64,000 nt of DNA from an uncultured Prevotellaceae bacterium. Lineage in GTDB: Bacteria > Bacteroidota > Bacteroidia > Bacteroidales > Muribaculaceae. The position numbers and the translations under genes were made by a program. The stretch spans positions 1 to 64,000 of the forward strand of contig ONGE01000019.1 in the NCBI GenBank assembly GCA_900317325.1, read 5' to 3'. The notes beneath the pieces were generated by a model. That model saw only the letters and a list, made by a program, of their open reading frames with translations, was not told where the DNA came from and did not search any database. Of the stretch, positions 33,314 to 41,335 are shown one piece after another; the first letter of the stretch is position 1; every line of letters begins with the position of its first letter.

Positions 33314-33964
33314 CTAGTTGCCCACGATGAGGCACTTGCCGTCGTGGTATTGCAGCGAGAGCACACCCATGCTGTGCAGGGCGACCACAATCTTGGTGGC
33401 GCTTTCCTCGCTGATGTGGGCCAGCTTCATGTAACCCTCGAGGGTGATGCCGCCGTGATTGCGCAGGTATTCGAGTAACACCTGCTCGCGTTCGCTGTAG
33501 CTGATGGTCTCGGCGGTGCGGGTCTCCTCAATCGCCGTCTCGGCGCTCATGATGCGCTCGTGCAGGCGGCTGGCCAGCATGTTCTCGTCGGCCACGCGGT
33601 AATAGACGTGCCAGTTGCCATTGTCATCAGGCGCCTCGACAGGTTTCTCTGTGGCCTCGGGGATGTCGGCCTTGACCACCGATTTGCCGTTGATGTTGAA
33701 GACCTTGAACGACACGCGCTGCTCGGGGCGGCAATACATCTGGGCAGCCGTCTCGATCATGTAGATTTCCTCCTCGCTGCGCACCCCGGCGATGTTGCCG
33801 TTGTCCTTCACGCCGATGAGCAGATGGCCGCCGCTGTTGTTGGCAAAGGCGGCAATGGAGCGGGCTATCTTACGTGCGTCGGTAATCTGGTATTTGAAGT
33901 CCTGGTGCTCGTGTTCGCCCTGTTCTATCAGGTCTTGTATATAATGGCTCTTCTTGGTTTTCAT
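33314..33964 (-). CDS. AlbA_2/Schlafen-type putative ATP- or nucleic-acid-binding protein
   Basis: A 216-residue protein. The N-terminal part (about 8-125) has the AlbA_2 signature EHQDFKYQITDARKIARSIA, FANNSGGHLLIGVKDNGNIAG, as in Schlafen-like proteins; the C-terminal part (about 150-216, VLLEYLRNHGGITLEGYMKL) looks like a winged helix. It may be a regulator that binds RNA or DNA. The gene is alone, convergent with DUF3127. Confidence 0.8.
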   Translation of the reverse strand: MKTKKSHYIQDLIEQGEHEHQDFKYQITDARKIARSIAAFANNSGGHLLIGVKDNGNIAGVRSEEEIYMIETAAQMYCRPEQRVSFKVFNINGKSVVKADIPEATEKPVEAPDDNGNWHVYYRVADENMLASRLHERIMSAETAIEETRTAETISYSEREQVLLEYLRNHGGITLEGYMKLAHISEESATKIVVALHSMGVLSLQYHDGKCLIVGN

Positions 33965-33989
33965 CTCTTTTCAATAAACTACTGATTAC

Positions 33990-34041
33990 ACGAATTATGC
34001 GAATTCACCAACTAACAATCGGTCCAATTCGCGTAATTCGT
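33990..34041 (-). terminator. Hairpin between SGNH hydrolase and AlbA_2 genes
   Basis: ACGAATTATGCGAATT (33990-34005) pairs with AATTCGCGTAATTCGT (34026-34041) with one G-T pair. It lies just downstream of the leftward SGNH hydrolase; no long T run follows, so it may instead be a dispersed palindrome. Confidence 0.5.
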
Positions 34042-34050
34042 AGTTAAAAG

Positions 34051-35235
34051 TCAACGGGGATCGTCAACGCCGGGTTCCTGCGGGATGGGGGTGCCGTCGA
34101 GCACCGCACGCAGGTAGGGCTCCAGCTTCTGGGCATACCACCAGAAACCGATGTCGGTCAGGTGAATGCCATCGACCGTGCCCTCGTTGTTGGGACCGTA
34201 AAGGTCCTTACATGTGATATAGTAAAGGTTATCGGGATTATCGGCCTTGAGTTTAAGGTAGTTCTTGTGGTACTCGTTGTTCTTGGCAGGCAGGTACTCG
34301 CTGTAGAAGGCGCTGTACTTGGCATAGCTGTACATCTGACCCTCGACCATGAAGATGGGCACCTCGGGGCGCAGCGTGCGCAGGATGTTGACGAAACCGT
34401 AGGTCAACGTGTCGCACATGTCCTTGGTGCAGTTGGGGATGGGGTCCAAAATGTAGGCAGCGACATCGGGAATCGACGCCATGGCCCGTGCCATGCAGGA
34501 ATCCATCTTGCCCTCGCCACTGAAGCCCAGGTTGACGCACTCCACATCCAGGTCGCGCTGGATGATGCTGGTGGCCACCATACCGGGTCGGCAGGCACAG
34601 CCGCCCTGCAGAATGCTCGTGCCGTAGAAGATGAACTTCTTGCCGTGACGGGGAGAATCCAGCACCGGATGCTTGAGAACGGCAGTGCTGTCCACACCGA
34701 TCTCGATCCAACGCACACCGTCATACAGCGGCAGATAAATCATATACTCGTGCATCTTGCCGTCGAGGCGATCGACATAGACCTTGCTCTGTATGGAATC
34801 CTGACGCGGACGGATGTCGTTGTCGATGCGCACCGGGCGGTTGCAGTTCACGAATTGCCAACTCCTCGTGTCTTCGTCCCAGATGTAGAGGTCGGTGCCC
34901 TTGATGCCCGTGTCGGCCATGTGCATCATGTGCATGTTGGTCAGCAGGTTATAACGCACGGCAATGGCTCGTGAATTGGTGGCAAAACGGAAGGCCTTGC
35001 CACTGGTGCAATAGGCACGGTCCCACAATGTGGGGCGCACCGAGTCCTTGAAATTCAGCGGGATGCGTGAGGCCAGTGTGCGGTCAAACGCCCAGTTAAT
35101 CATGCGGTAATGCATCGCGTCCACATAGCGCAACGTGTCCTTATCGGTAAAATCCTGGGCCTTGATCACTGTGGGCAGCAGGGCGATGAACAATATCGCC
35201 AGCAGCCATGCCTTCATATTCTTTCCTGTATTCAT
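34051..35235 (-). CDS. Exported SGNH/GDSL-family hydrolase
   Basis: A 394-residue protein with a signal peptide (AWLLAILFIALLPTVIKAQ), an N-terminal beta-sandwich of about 160 residues, and a C-terminal SGNH hydrolase domain. Catalytic blocks: Ser in FYGTSILQGG, Gly in NLGFSGEGKMD, Asn in DPIPNC and Asp/His in DGIHLTDIGF. The architecture matches Bacteroidota carbohydrate or glycolipid esterases. The ester cleaved is unknown. It precedes no obvious partner; the PHP phosphatase upstream ends 27 nt before it. Confidence 0.87.
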   Translation of the reverse strand: MNTGKNMKAWLLAILFIALLPTVIKAQDFTDKDTLRYVDAMHYRMINWAFDRTLASRIPLNFKDSVRPTLWDRAYCTSGKAFRFATNSRAIAVRYNLLTNMHMMHMADTGIKGTDLYIWDEDTRSWQFVNCNRPVRIDNDIRPRQDSIQSKVYVDRLDGKMHEYMIYLPLYDGVRWIEIGVDSTAVLKHPVLDSPRHGKKFIFYGTSILQGGCACRPGMVATSIIQRDLDVECVNLGFSGEGKMDSCMARAMASIPDVAAYILDPIPNCTKDMCDTLTYGFVNILRTLRPEVPIFMVEGQMYSYAKYSAFYSEYLPAKNNEYHKNYLKLKADNPDNLYYITCKDLYGPNNEGTVDGIHLTDIGFWWYAQKLEPYLRAVLDGTPIPQEPGVDDPR

Positions 35236-35262
35236 AGCTTTTCTAGTCTTGAAAATGGTTAT

Positions 35263-36078
35263 TTACAACACGTTAAGCAACTTGAGAGCCTCCATGCGGC
35301 CACTGTTGAGCAACGTGGGATAATGGGCGTCGCTGTTGACCACCACGGGAGCATTGAAACGCTTGAGCATCCCGAAGTACTTGAGGTTGGGATAGAAGCG
35401 GTTGCGCTGCAGCCATGCCTTGGTGTTGATCTCGATGACCAGGTGGTGGTCCATAATGTTCTCGAACAGGTCTATCACCAGCTTGTCATACCATGGCTCC
35501 TCGTCAATGCCGTTCAGATACTGACTGGCGTTGAAACCAATCTTGTCCATGTGACCCACGATGTCAAAACCACCCTCCTCGACCATCGCCATCATCTGCG
35601 AGAAAAACGTCTTGACCACATACACGATATCGCAGTCGAAATGCTTGGTCATGCGAGCCTTGAACGCAGGGAACTTGCCGTCGATGTCCACCATCTCGCC
35701 GGGATTATCGATGGCCGGGATGAAATGCACCGACCCGATGCGGAAATCCAACGGCAGCTGACGGAAATACTCGTCGGCAGGGCCGTCACCCACGCTCAGG
35801 TAATCAATCTCCATCGACGTGTACAGGTTGATGCGGTCACCATACACGCTGCGCAAGCGGTTGATCTCGTCGAAGTATTCAGACACCTGCTCCCGCGTCA
35901 TATTGCAAGGACTCTCGACCGAGACCGGCGAATGAGGCGTGAAACCCAGATGGGTGAAGCCCATGGCAATCGCCTCGGTCACGAACTCCTCCATCGGTGC
36001 ATGCCCGTCACAATATTGGGTGTGGGTGTGCAGGTTGTATAAATCGGTTTCGCGGGTTATTTTCTGGAAGTCTATCAT
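35263..36078 (-). CDS. hisJ: PHP-domain histidinol-phosphatase
   Basis: A 271-residue PHP-family metal-dependent phosphatase. Metal ligands: LHTHTQYCDGH at the N-terminus, GFTPHSPV, EIDYL, and near the C-terminus VNSDAHYP. It matches the HisK/HisJ-type histidinol-phosphatases that make histidinol, but no his genes are near, so another phosphoester substrate is possible. Two bases after mutL, hence co-transcribed with it. Confidence 0.82.
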   Translation of the reverse strand: MIDFQKITRETDLYNLHTHTQYCDGHAPMEEFVTEAIAMGFTHLGFTPHSPVSVESPCNMTREQVSEYFDEINRLRSVYGDRINLYTSMEIDYLSVGDGPADEYFRQLPLDFRIGSVHFIPAIDNPGEMVDIDGKFPAFKARMTKHFDCDIVYVVKTFFSQMMAMVEEGGFDIVGHMDKIGFNASQYLNGIDEEPWYDKLVIDLFENIMDHHLVIEINTKAWLQRNRFYPNLKYFGMLKRFNAPVVVNSDAHYPTLLNSGRMEALKLLNVL

Positions 36079-36080
36079 GG

Positions 36081-37931
36081 TTAAAACAATTTATTGATCT
36101 GGTCCATGGGAATGACCGAGATAATCGTCTTTCCGTCAGGCGTATAGTTAGGTTCGGGCAGTCGCAATAAATCTGCCACCAGAATGTCCATTTCCTCTTG
36201 CATGAGTGTGCGCCCGACAGGGATGGCCGCCGAACGGGCCACCGTGAGGGCCAGATGGTCAAGAATGCGTTTCTTGACAGGCACGCCGCCACTCTCGACC
36301 GACTCGAGAATCTGATGCACCATCGCATTGGCATCCACGCCGTCAAGCCCGGCGGGAATGGCATTGACAGCCCAGTCATTACCGCTCAACGGCGACAAGG
36401 CAAAGCCCATCTTCTCCATGTCGGGCAGGAGTTCCTGCAACGCCACCGCCTGGGCGGCGCTCAGGTGCAGCACCTCAGGGAAGAGGATGGTCTGCGACGA
36501 CATGGTGCCGGTGTGAATGCGGCCCACATAACGGTCAAACAGGATGCGCACGTGGGCACGGTGCTGGTCGATGACCATGAGCCCCGACTTGACCGGCGAC
36601 AGGATGTAACGTCCCTTGAGCTGCAGATAAACCGACTGCAGGTCGCCAAGCGGCAAGACGGGTTCTTGAGGCGTCTCGACAACTGTCTCGGCAGGCTGCT
36701 CGACGGGGTTCTGCTCCAATTCCCCACGCTTCTTGCGCTCGAAATTGGCGAACAACTCGTCCCAATTGCTTGTCACCTGACGTTCAGGCGCATGATGCCG
36801 CTGGCCAGATGATGAGGAAGAGGTTTTGAAGGGATTGTAGGCCTTGTCCACCTCGATATCGGGGTGATGTACCTCGACATGGCCGGTATAGGCTGGTATC
36901 GTGGGGGCATCCTGGGTGTCGAAGTCGATGGCTGGCACCTCGCTGAAACGTCCCAGCACCTCCTTGACACCAGCGGCGAGAATCTGCCAGATAGGCATCT
37001 CGTCCTCAAATTTGATTTCGGTCTTGGTGGGATGGATGTTCACATCGATAGCCTGCGGGTCAACGGTGAAGCGCAGGAAATAGTTGGGTTGCTCCCCTTC
37101 GGGAATCAGCTGCTCGTAGGCCGACATCACCGCCTTATGGAAATAGGGGTGACGCATATAGCGCTCGTTGACAAACATGAACTGCAGGGCGTTGCGCTTG
37201 CGGGCGTTTTCGGGCTTGCCGACATAGCCCTGCACCTTGACAATCGAGGTGTCGATGCTTATGGGCAGCAACTGCTGGTCCATGCTGTTGCCCATCAACG
37301 AGACGATGCGCTGGCGGAAAGTCCCCTTCATCAGCTTGTACATCACATTGCCGTTGTGCATGAGCGTGAATTCCACCTCGTTGTTGACAAGGGCAAGCTT
37401 TTCAAACTCCTTGACGATGTTGCTCAGCTCCACCTGATTGGACTTGAGGAACTTGCGGCGGGCAGGAACATTAAAGAAAATGTTCTTGATCATGAAGTTG
37501 CTACCCTCGGGGCACATGTCAGGCTCCTGGCTCTCGCACTGTGAGGCATTGATAATCAAGCGTGTGCCCAGTTGGTCACCACGGCGACGCGTGCGCAATT
37601 CCACCTGCGAGATGGCGGCAATTGAAGCCAGTGCCTCGCCGCGGAAACCCATGGTGTGCAACGTGAACAGGTCATCGGCCGTGCGTATCTTGCTCGTGCT
37701 GTGGCGCTCAAAGGCCAAACGCGCGTCGGTCTCGCTCATCCCCACCCCGTCATCGATGATCTGGATGAGCGTGCGGCCCGCGTCCTTAAGGATGATCTGG
37801 ACATGAGTCGCCTGGGCGTCGATGGCATTCTCCACCAGTTCCTTGATGACGCTGGCGGGACGCTGTATCACCTCGCCGGCAGCAATCTGGTTGGCGACAG
37901 AATCGGGCAGAAGTTTAATCACATCACTCAT
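36081..37931 (-). CDS. mutL: DNA mismatch repair protein MutL
   Basis: A 616-residue GHKL ATPase that couples MutS to downstream repair. The N-terminal ATPase has NAIDAQ, DDGVGM and GFRGEALASIA; the C-terminal dimerisation domain begins about 430. The endonuclease motif usually written DQHA(x)2E(x)4E reads DQHRAHVRILFDRY, with Val at the first Glu position, so nuclease activity is doubtful. The start overlaps the OstA-like gene by 4 nt. Confidence 0.96.
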   Translation of the reverse strand: MSDVIKLLPDSVANQIAAGEVIQRPASVIKELVENAIDAQATHVQIILKDAGRTLIQIIDDGVGMSETDARLAFERHSTSKIRTADDLFTLHTMGFRGEALASIAAISQVELRTRRRGDQLGTRLIINASQCESQEPDMCPEGSNFMIKNIFFNVPARRKFLKSNQVELSNIVKEFEKLALVNNEVEFTLMHNGNVMYKLMKGTFRQRIVSLMGNSMDQQLLPISIDTSIVKVQGYVGKPENARKRNALQFMFVNERYMRHPYFHKAVMSAYEQLIPEGEQPNYFLRFTVDPQAIDVNIHPTKTEIKFEDEMPIWQILAAGVKEVLGRFSEVPAIDFDTQDAPTIPAYTGHVEVHHPDIEVDKAYNPFKTSSSSSGQRHHAPERQVTSNWDELFANFERKKRGELEQNPVEQPAETVVETPQEPVLPLGDLQSVYLQLKGRYILSPVKSGLMVIDQHRAHVRILFDRYVGRIHTGTMSSQTILFPEVLHLSAAQAVALQELLPDMEKMGFALSPLSGNDWAVNAIPAGLDGVDANAMVHQILESVESGGVPVKKRILDHLALTVARSAAIPVGRTLMQEEMDILVADLLRLPEPNYTPDGKTIISVIPMDQINKLF

Positions 37932-39793
37932 GGCATTTCAACGGGTTGAAGGGTTGTTTCCTTATCTTGGGTGGGCTGACTGACCACTCCGGCATTGCTG
38001 CCCGAGCGGCGACGCGTACCACCCTCGACCGACTTCCACAAGTTGCGTTGCTCCTCGGTCAGGTCAAAGATATCGTCGGGCGTCTGCGGCCTGAGCATAT
38101 CATACCAATGGAATTGCGGCAGATACATATCGGCCTTGCGGGCCAGGTAAAGCGGTGTGACCTTGCCCGTCACTTCGGGCCACATGGTGATGCGGTCCAC
38201 TTCCTGCTTGGGTTTGAGGTTCAGACGCATATAGCTGGACTCGGCATTGACCATCTTGTTATAGGTCGAGTCTTTCTCCTGGGGGAACATGATGACCTGG
38301 ACATTGCCATCAACGTCGAGGCGGCGCAATTCCTTCTCCTCGAACCACGCCTTCATCTTCTTGCCGCTCAACTGGTCGTAATAGATTTCGCCCAGGTGCT
38401 CGGCCATGAAACCGCCCGTGGGCAGTGTGGCCCAATCGGCAGCGCTGTCGTTGAGGTGGATATTGATTTCGTCACCGAAGATCTGTCGTTCCTGATTCCA
38501 GACCACGGCATGGCGATACATGTTGATGATGGTATCGGCCTCGCTCAGTTGCAACGAGTCACAGATGCCCTGCACATCGCTGCGATAGAACCTCACCTGG
38601 TTGAACGCCCGCAGCACCCTCACCGAGTCGTTGACCGAATCGTTGACAACGTGGTTGATGAGCGTGCACAGGGTATCGGCGTGCAGGTAGATCGTATCCT
38701 TCTGCGAGAACTCGCGGGCACGTGCCCGGCGGGTCACATAGCTGTAGTGGGCGTTATCATCGTGATAGCCGTAGTCGCCATCAAGGATGACCTTGTTGCT
38801 GGGGTCAGTGATCACGACATTGCCGCGAGCCTCACCATAGTTGTGGCTGCGGTTGTAATAGACCGTGTCGCCCTGCAGCGTCTTACCGTCCTTGGCCTTG
38901 ATCAAGGCGCGCTCATACAGGGTCGCGTCGTCGGCACTGGTGTTGTACCAGCCGTTGGTCGTGTTGATAGTGTTGCTGTCGCTCACGATGAGCGTCTCGC
39001 TGGTGATGTGGGCAATATGGCTCTGGGTGTTGTAATCCAGCAGCTCGGTAAACATCTCGTAGCGGTCGTTCACCAGATGCACGTCGCGCGAGAACTCGGC
39101 TTGCTTGGTATCCAGCTCGTAGCGGCCATACTGGGACGACAACTCGGTGTTGTTGCGGTTGTCCACGATGGTGCCGCCGTCGAAGTAGTATCCCACATTG
39201 GAGTTGATCTCATAGTCCAGCGCATCGGTCAGCAGGGTTGTGCTGCGGTTCTCCAGACGCACGTTGTGACGCAACTCGGCCACACCCTGGTTGCCATAGT
39301 AATGGAGCACGTCGCTATAGACCCACAAGGTATCGCCCTGGGTCATGCGCACATGGCCAAAGGCGTCGAGCGAACTGGTCTCGGCATAGAAATAAGCGCT
39401 GTCGCAGAACATGTACATGTCGCCGCGACGAAACCGCACATTACCCTTCAACACCTGATAATCGGTGCTGATGGCCTCGTTGGCACTCAGCACGTCAGCA
39501 TTCTCGAGGAACACTTTGTTGGTCTGGTTGCGGTTGGCTTTGGGAATCTGCGGAGTGATACGGGAGACCTTGGGCCCCTTGGCTCCCTTACGGGCAGCTT
39601 GAGCCGGCTGCGGATTGGTGGGCGCCGGTTTCTTCTTGACAGGCTGGGTAACGCGTGGCTTGATGCTGCGCGACGAGGTGGTCTGGGCCAGCACTACAGG
39701 CGACATCATCAATGCCATCACGCAGCACGCAGCTATCACGTGCCGCAGGCGGGAATTGACAGACCATGGTCGCTTGTCGTGTGAGGCAGACAT
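37928..39793 (-). CDS. OstA-like (LptA-domain) exported protein
   Basis: A 621-residue protein with a hydrophobic signal segment (about 18-36, AACCVMALMMSPVVLAQ), a Lys/Pro-rich stretch, then a long run of short beta repeats typical of the OstA/LptA fold (FLENADVLSANEAI, YQVLKGNVRFRRGDMYMFCD). LptA-like domains bridge LPS across the periplasm. The Bacteroidota OstA-like protein is about this size and is distinct from LptD. Located upstream of, and overlapping, mutL. Confidence 0.87.
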   Translation of the reverse strand: MSASHDKRPWSVNSRLRHVIAACCVMALMMSPVVLAQTTSSRSIKPRVTQPVKKKPAPTNPQPAQAARKGAKGPKVSRITPQIPKANRNQTNKVFLENADVLSANEAISTDYQVLKGNVRFRRGDMYMFCDSAYFYAETSSLDAFGHVRMTQGDTLWVYSDVLHYYGNQGVAELRHNVRLENRSTTLLTDALDYEINSNVGYYFDGGTIVDNRNNTELSSQYGRYELDTKQAEFSRDVHLVNDRYEMFTELLDYNTQSHIAHITSETLIVSDSNTINTTNGWYNTSADDATLYERALIKAKDGKTLQGDTVYYNRSHNYGEARGNVVITDPSNKVILDGDYGYHDDNAHYSYVTRRARAREFSQKDTIYLHADTLCTLINHVVNDSVNDSVRVLRAFNQVRFYRSDVQGICDSLQLSEADTIINMYRHAVVWNQERQIFGDEINIHLNDSAADWATLPTGGFMAEHLGEIYYDQLSGKKMKAWFEEKELRRLDVDGNVQVIMFPQEKDSTYNKMVNAESSYMRLNLKPKQEVDRITMWPEVTGKVTPLYLARKADMYLPQFHWYDMLRPQTPDDIFDLTEEQRNLWKSVEGGTRRRSGSNAGVVSQPTQDKETTLQPVEMP

Positions 39794-39828
39794 AGGGATA
39801 CGGATATCAAATGCTGACAGCTAAATGT

Positions 39829-41184
39829 TTATTTCTCTTTCTTGAGCCAGTCGTACTTGAAATCACAGTCGCGCCAGCCCTCCTCGATATAAACATAGAC
39901 GCTCTTCTGCTTCTTGATCACCCAGTCACGGATGATTTTCTCCTTGGCATCGGCCTCGCACATCTCCTTGATGATCATGTAGTCCTCGGCCAGATCAGCC
40001 TTGTGACCGTCGATACGCTTCACGAGCTTGACGATGGCAACCTGCTCACGGCGAGTCTTGGGATTGACCATGACAAACGGCTCGCTGATATCGCCGGGCT
40101 GCATGTTATTCACCTTACGGCCCACCTCGACGGGGAGGTCGGCCATCTCGAAGCGGCTGCTGTGAGTCTTCTCGTTGAGCATGTTACCGTTGTTGTTGCG
40201 CGACTCCTTGTCCTGAGAAATGAACAGGGCCATCTCGTCGAAGGTCTTCTTGCCCGACATGATGTCGTTGCGCACCGAGTCCAATCGCGTCAATGCGTCG
40301 GTCAGGTCCTTGTCGCTCACCTTGGGACGGAGCAGGATGTGACGTGTGTTGATGCGGTCGCCGCGCTTCTCGATAAGCTGGATGATGTGGAAACCGTCGT
40401 CGGTCTCGACAATGTTCGACACGCGCTTGCTGTCGTTCAGGTTGAATGCCGCCGTGGCATACTCGGGCAGCAGCACCGAACGGCTCTGGAAGCCCGTCTC
40501 ACCGCCATAGACCGCCGTGGCTTGATCCTGACTGTAGAGGATAGCCAGCGTGGAGAACTCACGTTCGCCACTGTTGACCTGCTGGGCATAGTCACGCAGA
40601 CGCGCCTTCACCTCGTCGATTTCCTGCTGCGGAATCACGGGGTTGATGGTGATGATCTGGGCCTCGACCTGCATGGGGATGAAAGGCAGCGAATCCTTGG
40701 ACAGGCCATTGTAGTACTTGCGCACATCGGCCGGCGTGGCCTTCACATTCTTGGTCAAGTCGTTCTGTACCTGCTGGATGCAGAACTGGTCGCTGTACAT
40801 CTCGTTGAGTTTTTCACGCAACTGGGGCAAGGGCATGCGGAAGTACTCCTCCACCTTCTCCTTGCTGCCCAGGTTGGCAATCATGTAATTGATGCGGTTC
40901 TCGACCTCGGAGCTGATGGTGGACTGCTGCACCTCAACCGTATCGATGCGAGCCTGGTCCAGGAAGAGTTTGTCAAGCGCCATCTGTTCGGGGATGACAC
41001 AGTAGGGATTGCCGTCGATGGGCACACGCTCGATGAGCGCCTGCTGGTACTGTTCCTCGATCTCACTCTTGAAAATGGGCTCATTGCCTATCACCCACGC
41101 AACCTCCTCGGCCACATTATTTTGCGCCATCGCGGCTATTGCCGTCATAGCGAGCATCAATGCTGATAAAATTCTCGATTTCAC
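39829..41184 (-). CDS. SurA-like peptidylprolyl isomerase, periplasmic
   Basis: Read from a GTG at 41184, the protein (451 residues) starts with a plausible signal peptide, KSRILSALMLAMTAIAAMAQ. The frame is open further upstream, but that part lacks a signal sequence and overlaps the promoter. Two parvulin domains are expected: about 170-270 and about 280-380 (VETDDGFHIIQLIEKRGDR, INTRHILLRPKVSD). SurA-type chaperones guide outer-membrane proteins to BamA. A second, larger parvulin protein lies two genes upstream. Confidence 0.85.
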   Translation of the reverse strand: MKSRILSALMLAMTAIAAMAQNNVAEEVAWVIGNEPIFKSEIEEQYQQALIERVPIDGNPYCVIPEQMALDKLFLDQARIDTVEVQQSTISSEVENRINYMIANLGSKEKVEEYFRMPLPQLREKLNEMYSDQFCIQQVQNDLTKNVKATPADVRKYYNGLSKDSLPFIPMQVEAQIITINPVIPQQEIDEVKARLRDYAQQVNSGEREFSTLAILYSQDQATAVYGGETGFQSRSVLLPEYATAAFNLNDSKRVSNIVETDDGFHIIQLIEKRGDRINTRHILLRPKVSDKDLTDALTRLDSVRNDIMSGKKTFDEMALFISQDKESRNNNGNMLNEKTHSSRFEMADLPVEVGRKVNNMQPGDISEPFVMVNPKTRREQVAIVKLVKRIDGHKADLAEDYMIIKEMCEADAKEKIIRDWVIKKQKSVYVYIEEGWRDCDFKYDWLKKEK

Positions 41185-41215
41185 TTGTATTCTCTTATTT
41201 GTTGATTGCAAAGTG

Positions 41216-41223
41216 CAAAGATA
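41216..41223 (-). promoter_or_regulatory. -7 box of the surA-like gene
   Basis: TATCTTTG on the minus strand 32 nt before the GTG start; this supports the GTG over longer starts, which would lie upstream of the promoter. Confidence 0.55.
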
Positions 41224-41281
41224 GTACAATTTTCCCCCATATTCCCTCACCCGACAATAAATGTTTGTTAAATAATGACAA

Positions 41282-41312
41282 CAGGAGCGGTGGCCGTCGG
41301 TCATCGCTCCTG
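41282..41312 (-). terminator. Terminator of the M16 protease gene
   Basis: CAGGAGCG (41282-41289) pairs with CGCTCCTG (41305-41312), with further inner pairs; the minus strand continues TTGTCATTATTT. Confidence 0.7.
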
Positions 41313-41335
41313 CTGCTTGCCTGAGAGGGCAATTA

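Noticed and set aside
37946..39784. Long plus-strand frame opposite the OstA-like gene (612 codons)
   Set aside because: Antisense shadow; the minus strand carries a signal segment and LptA-like repeats.
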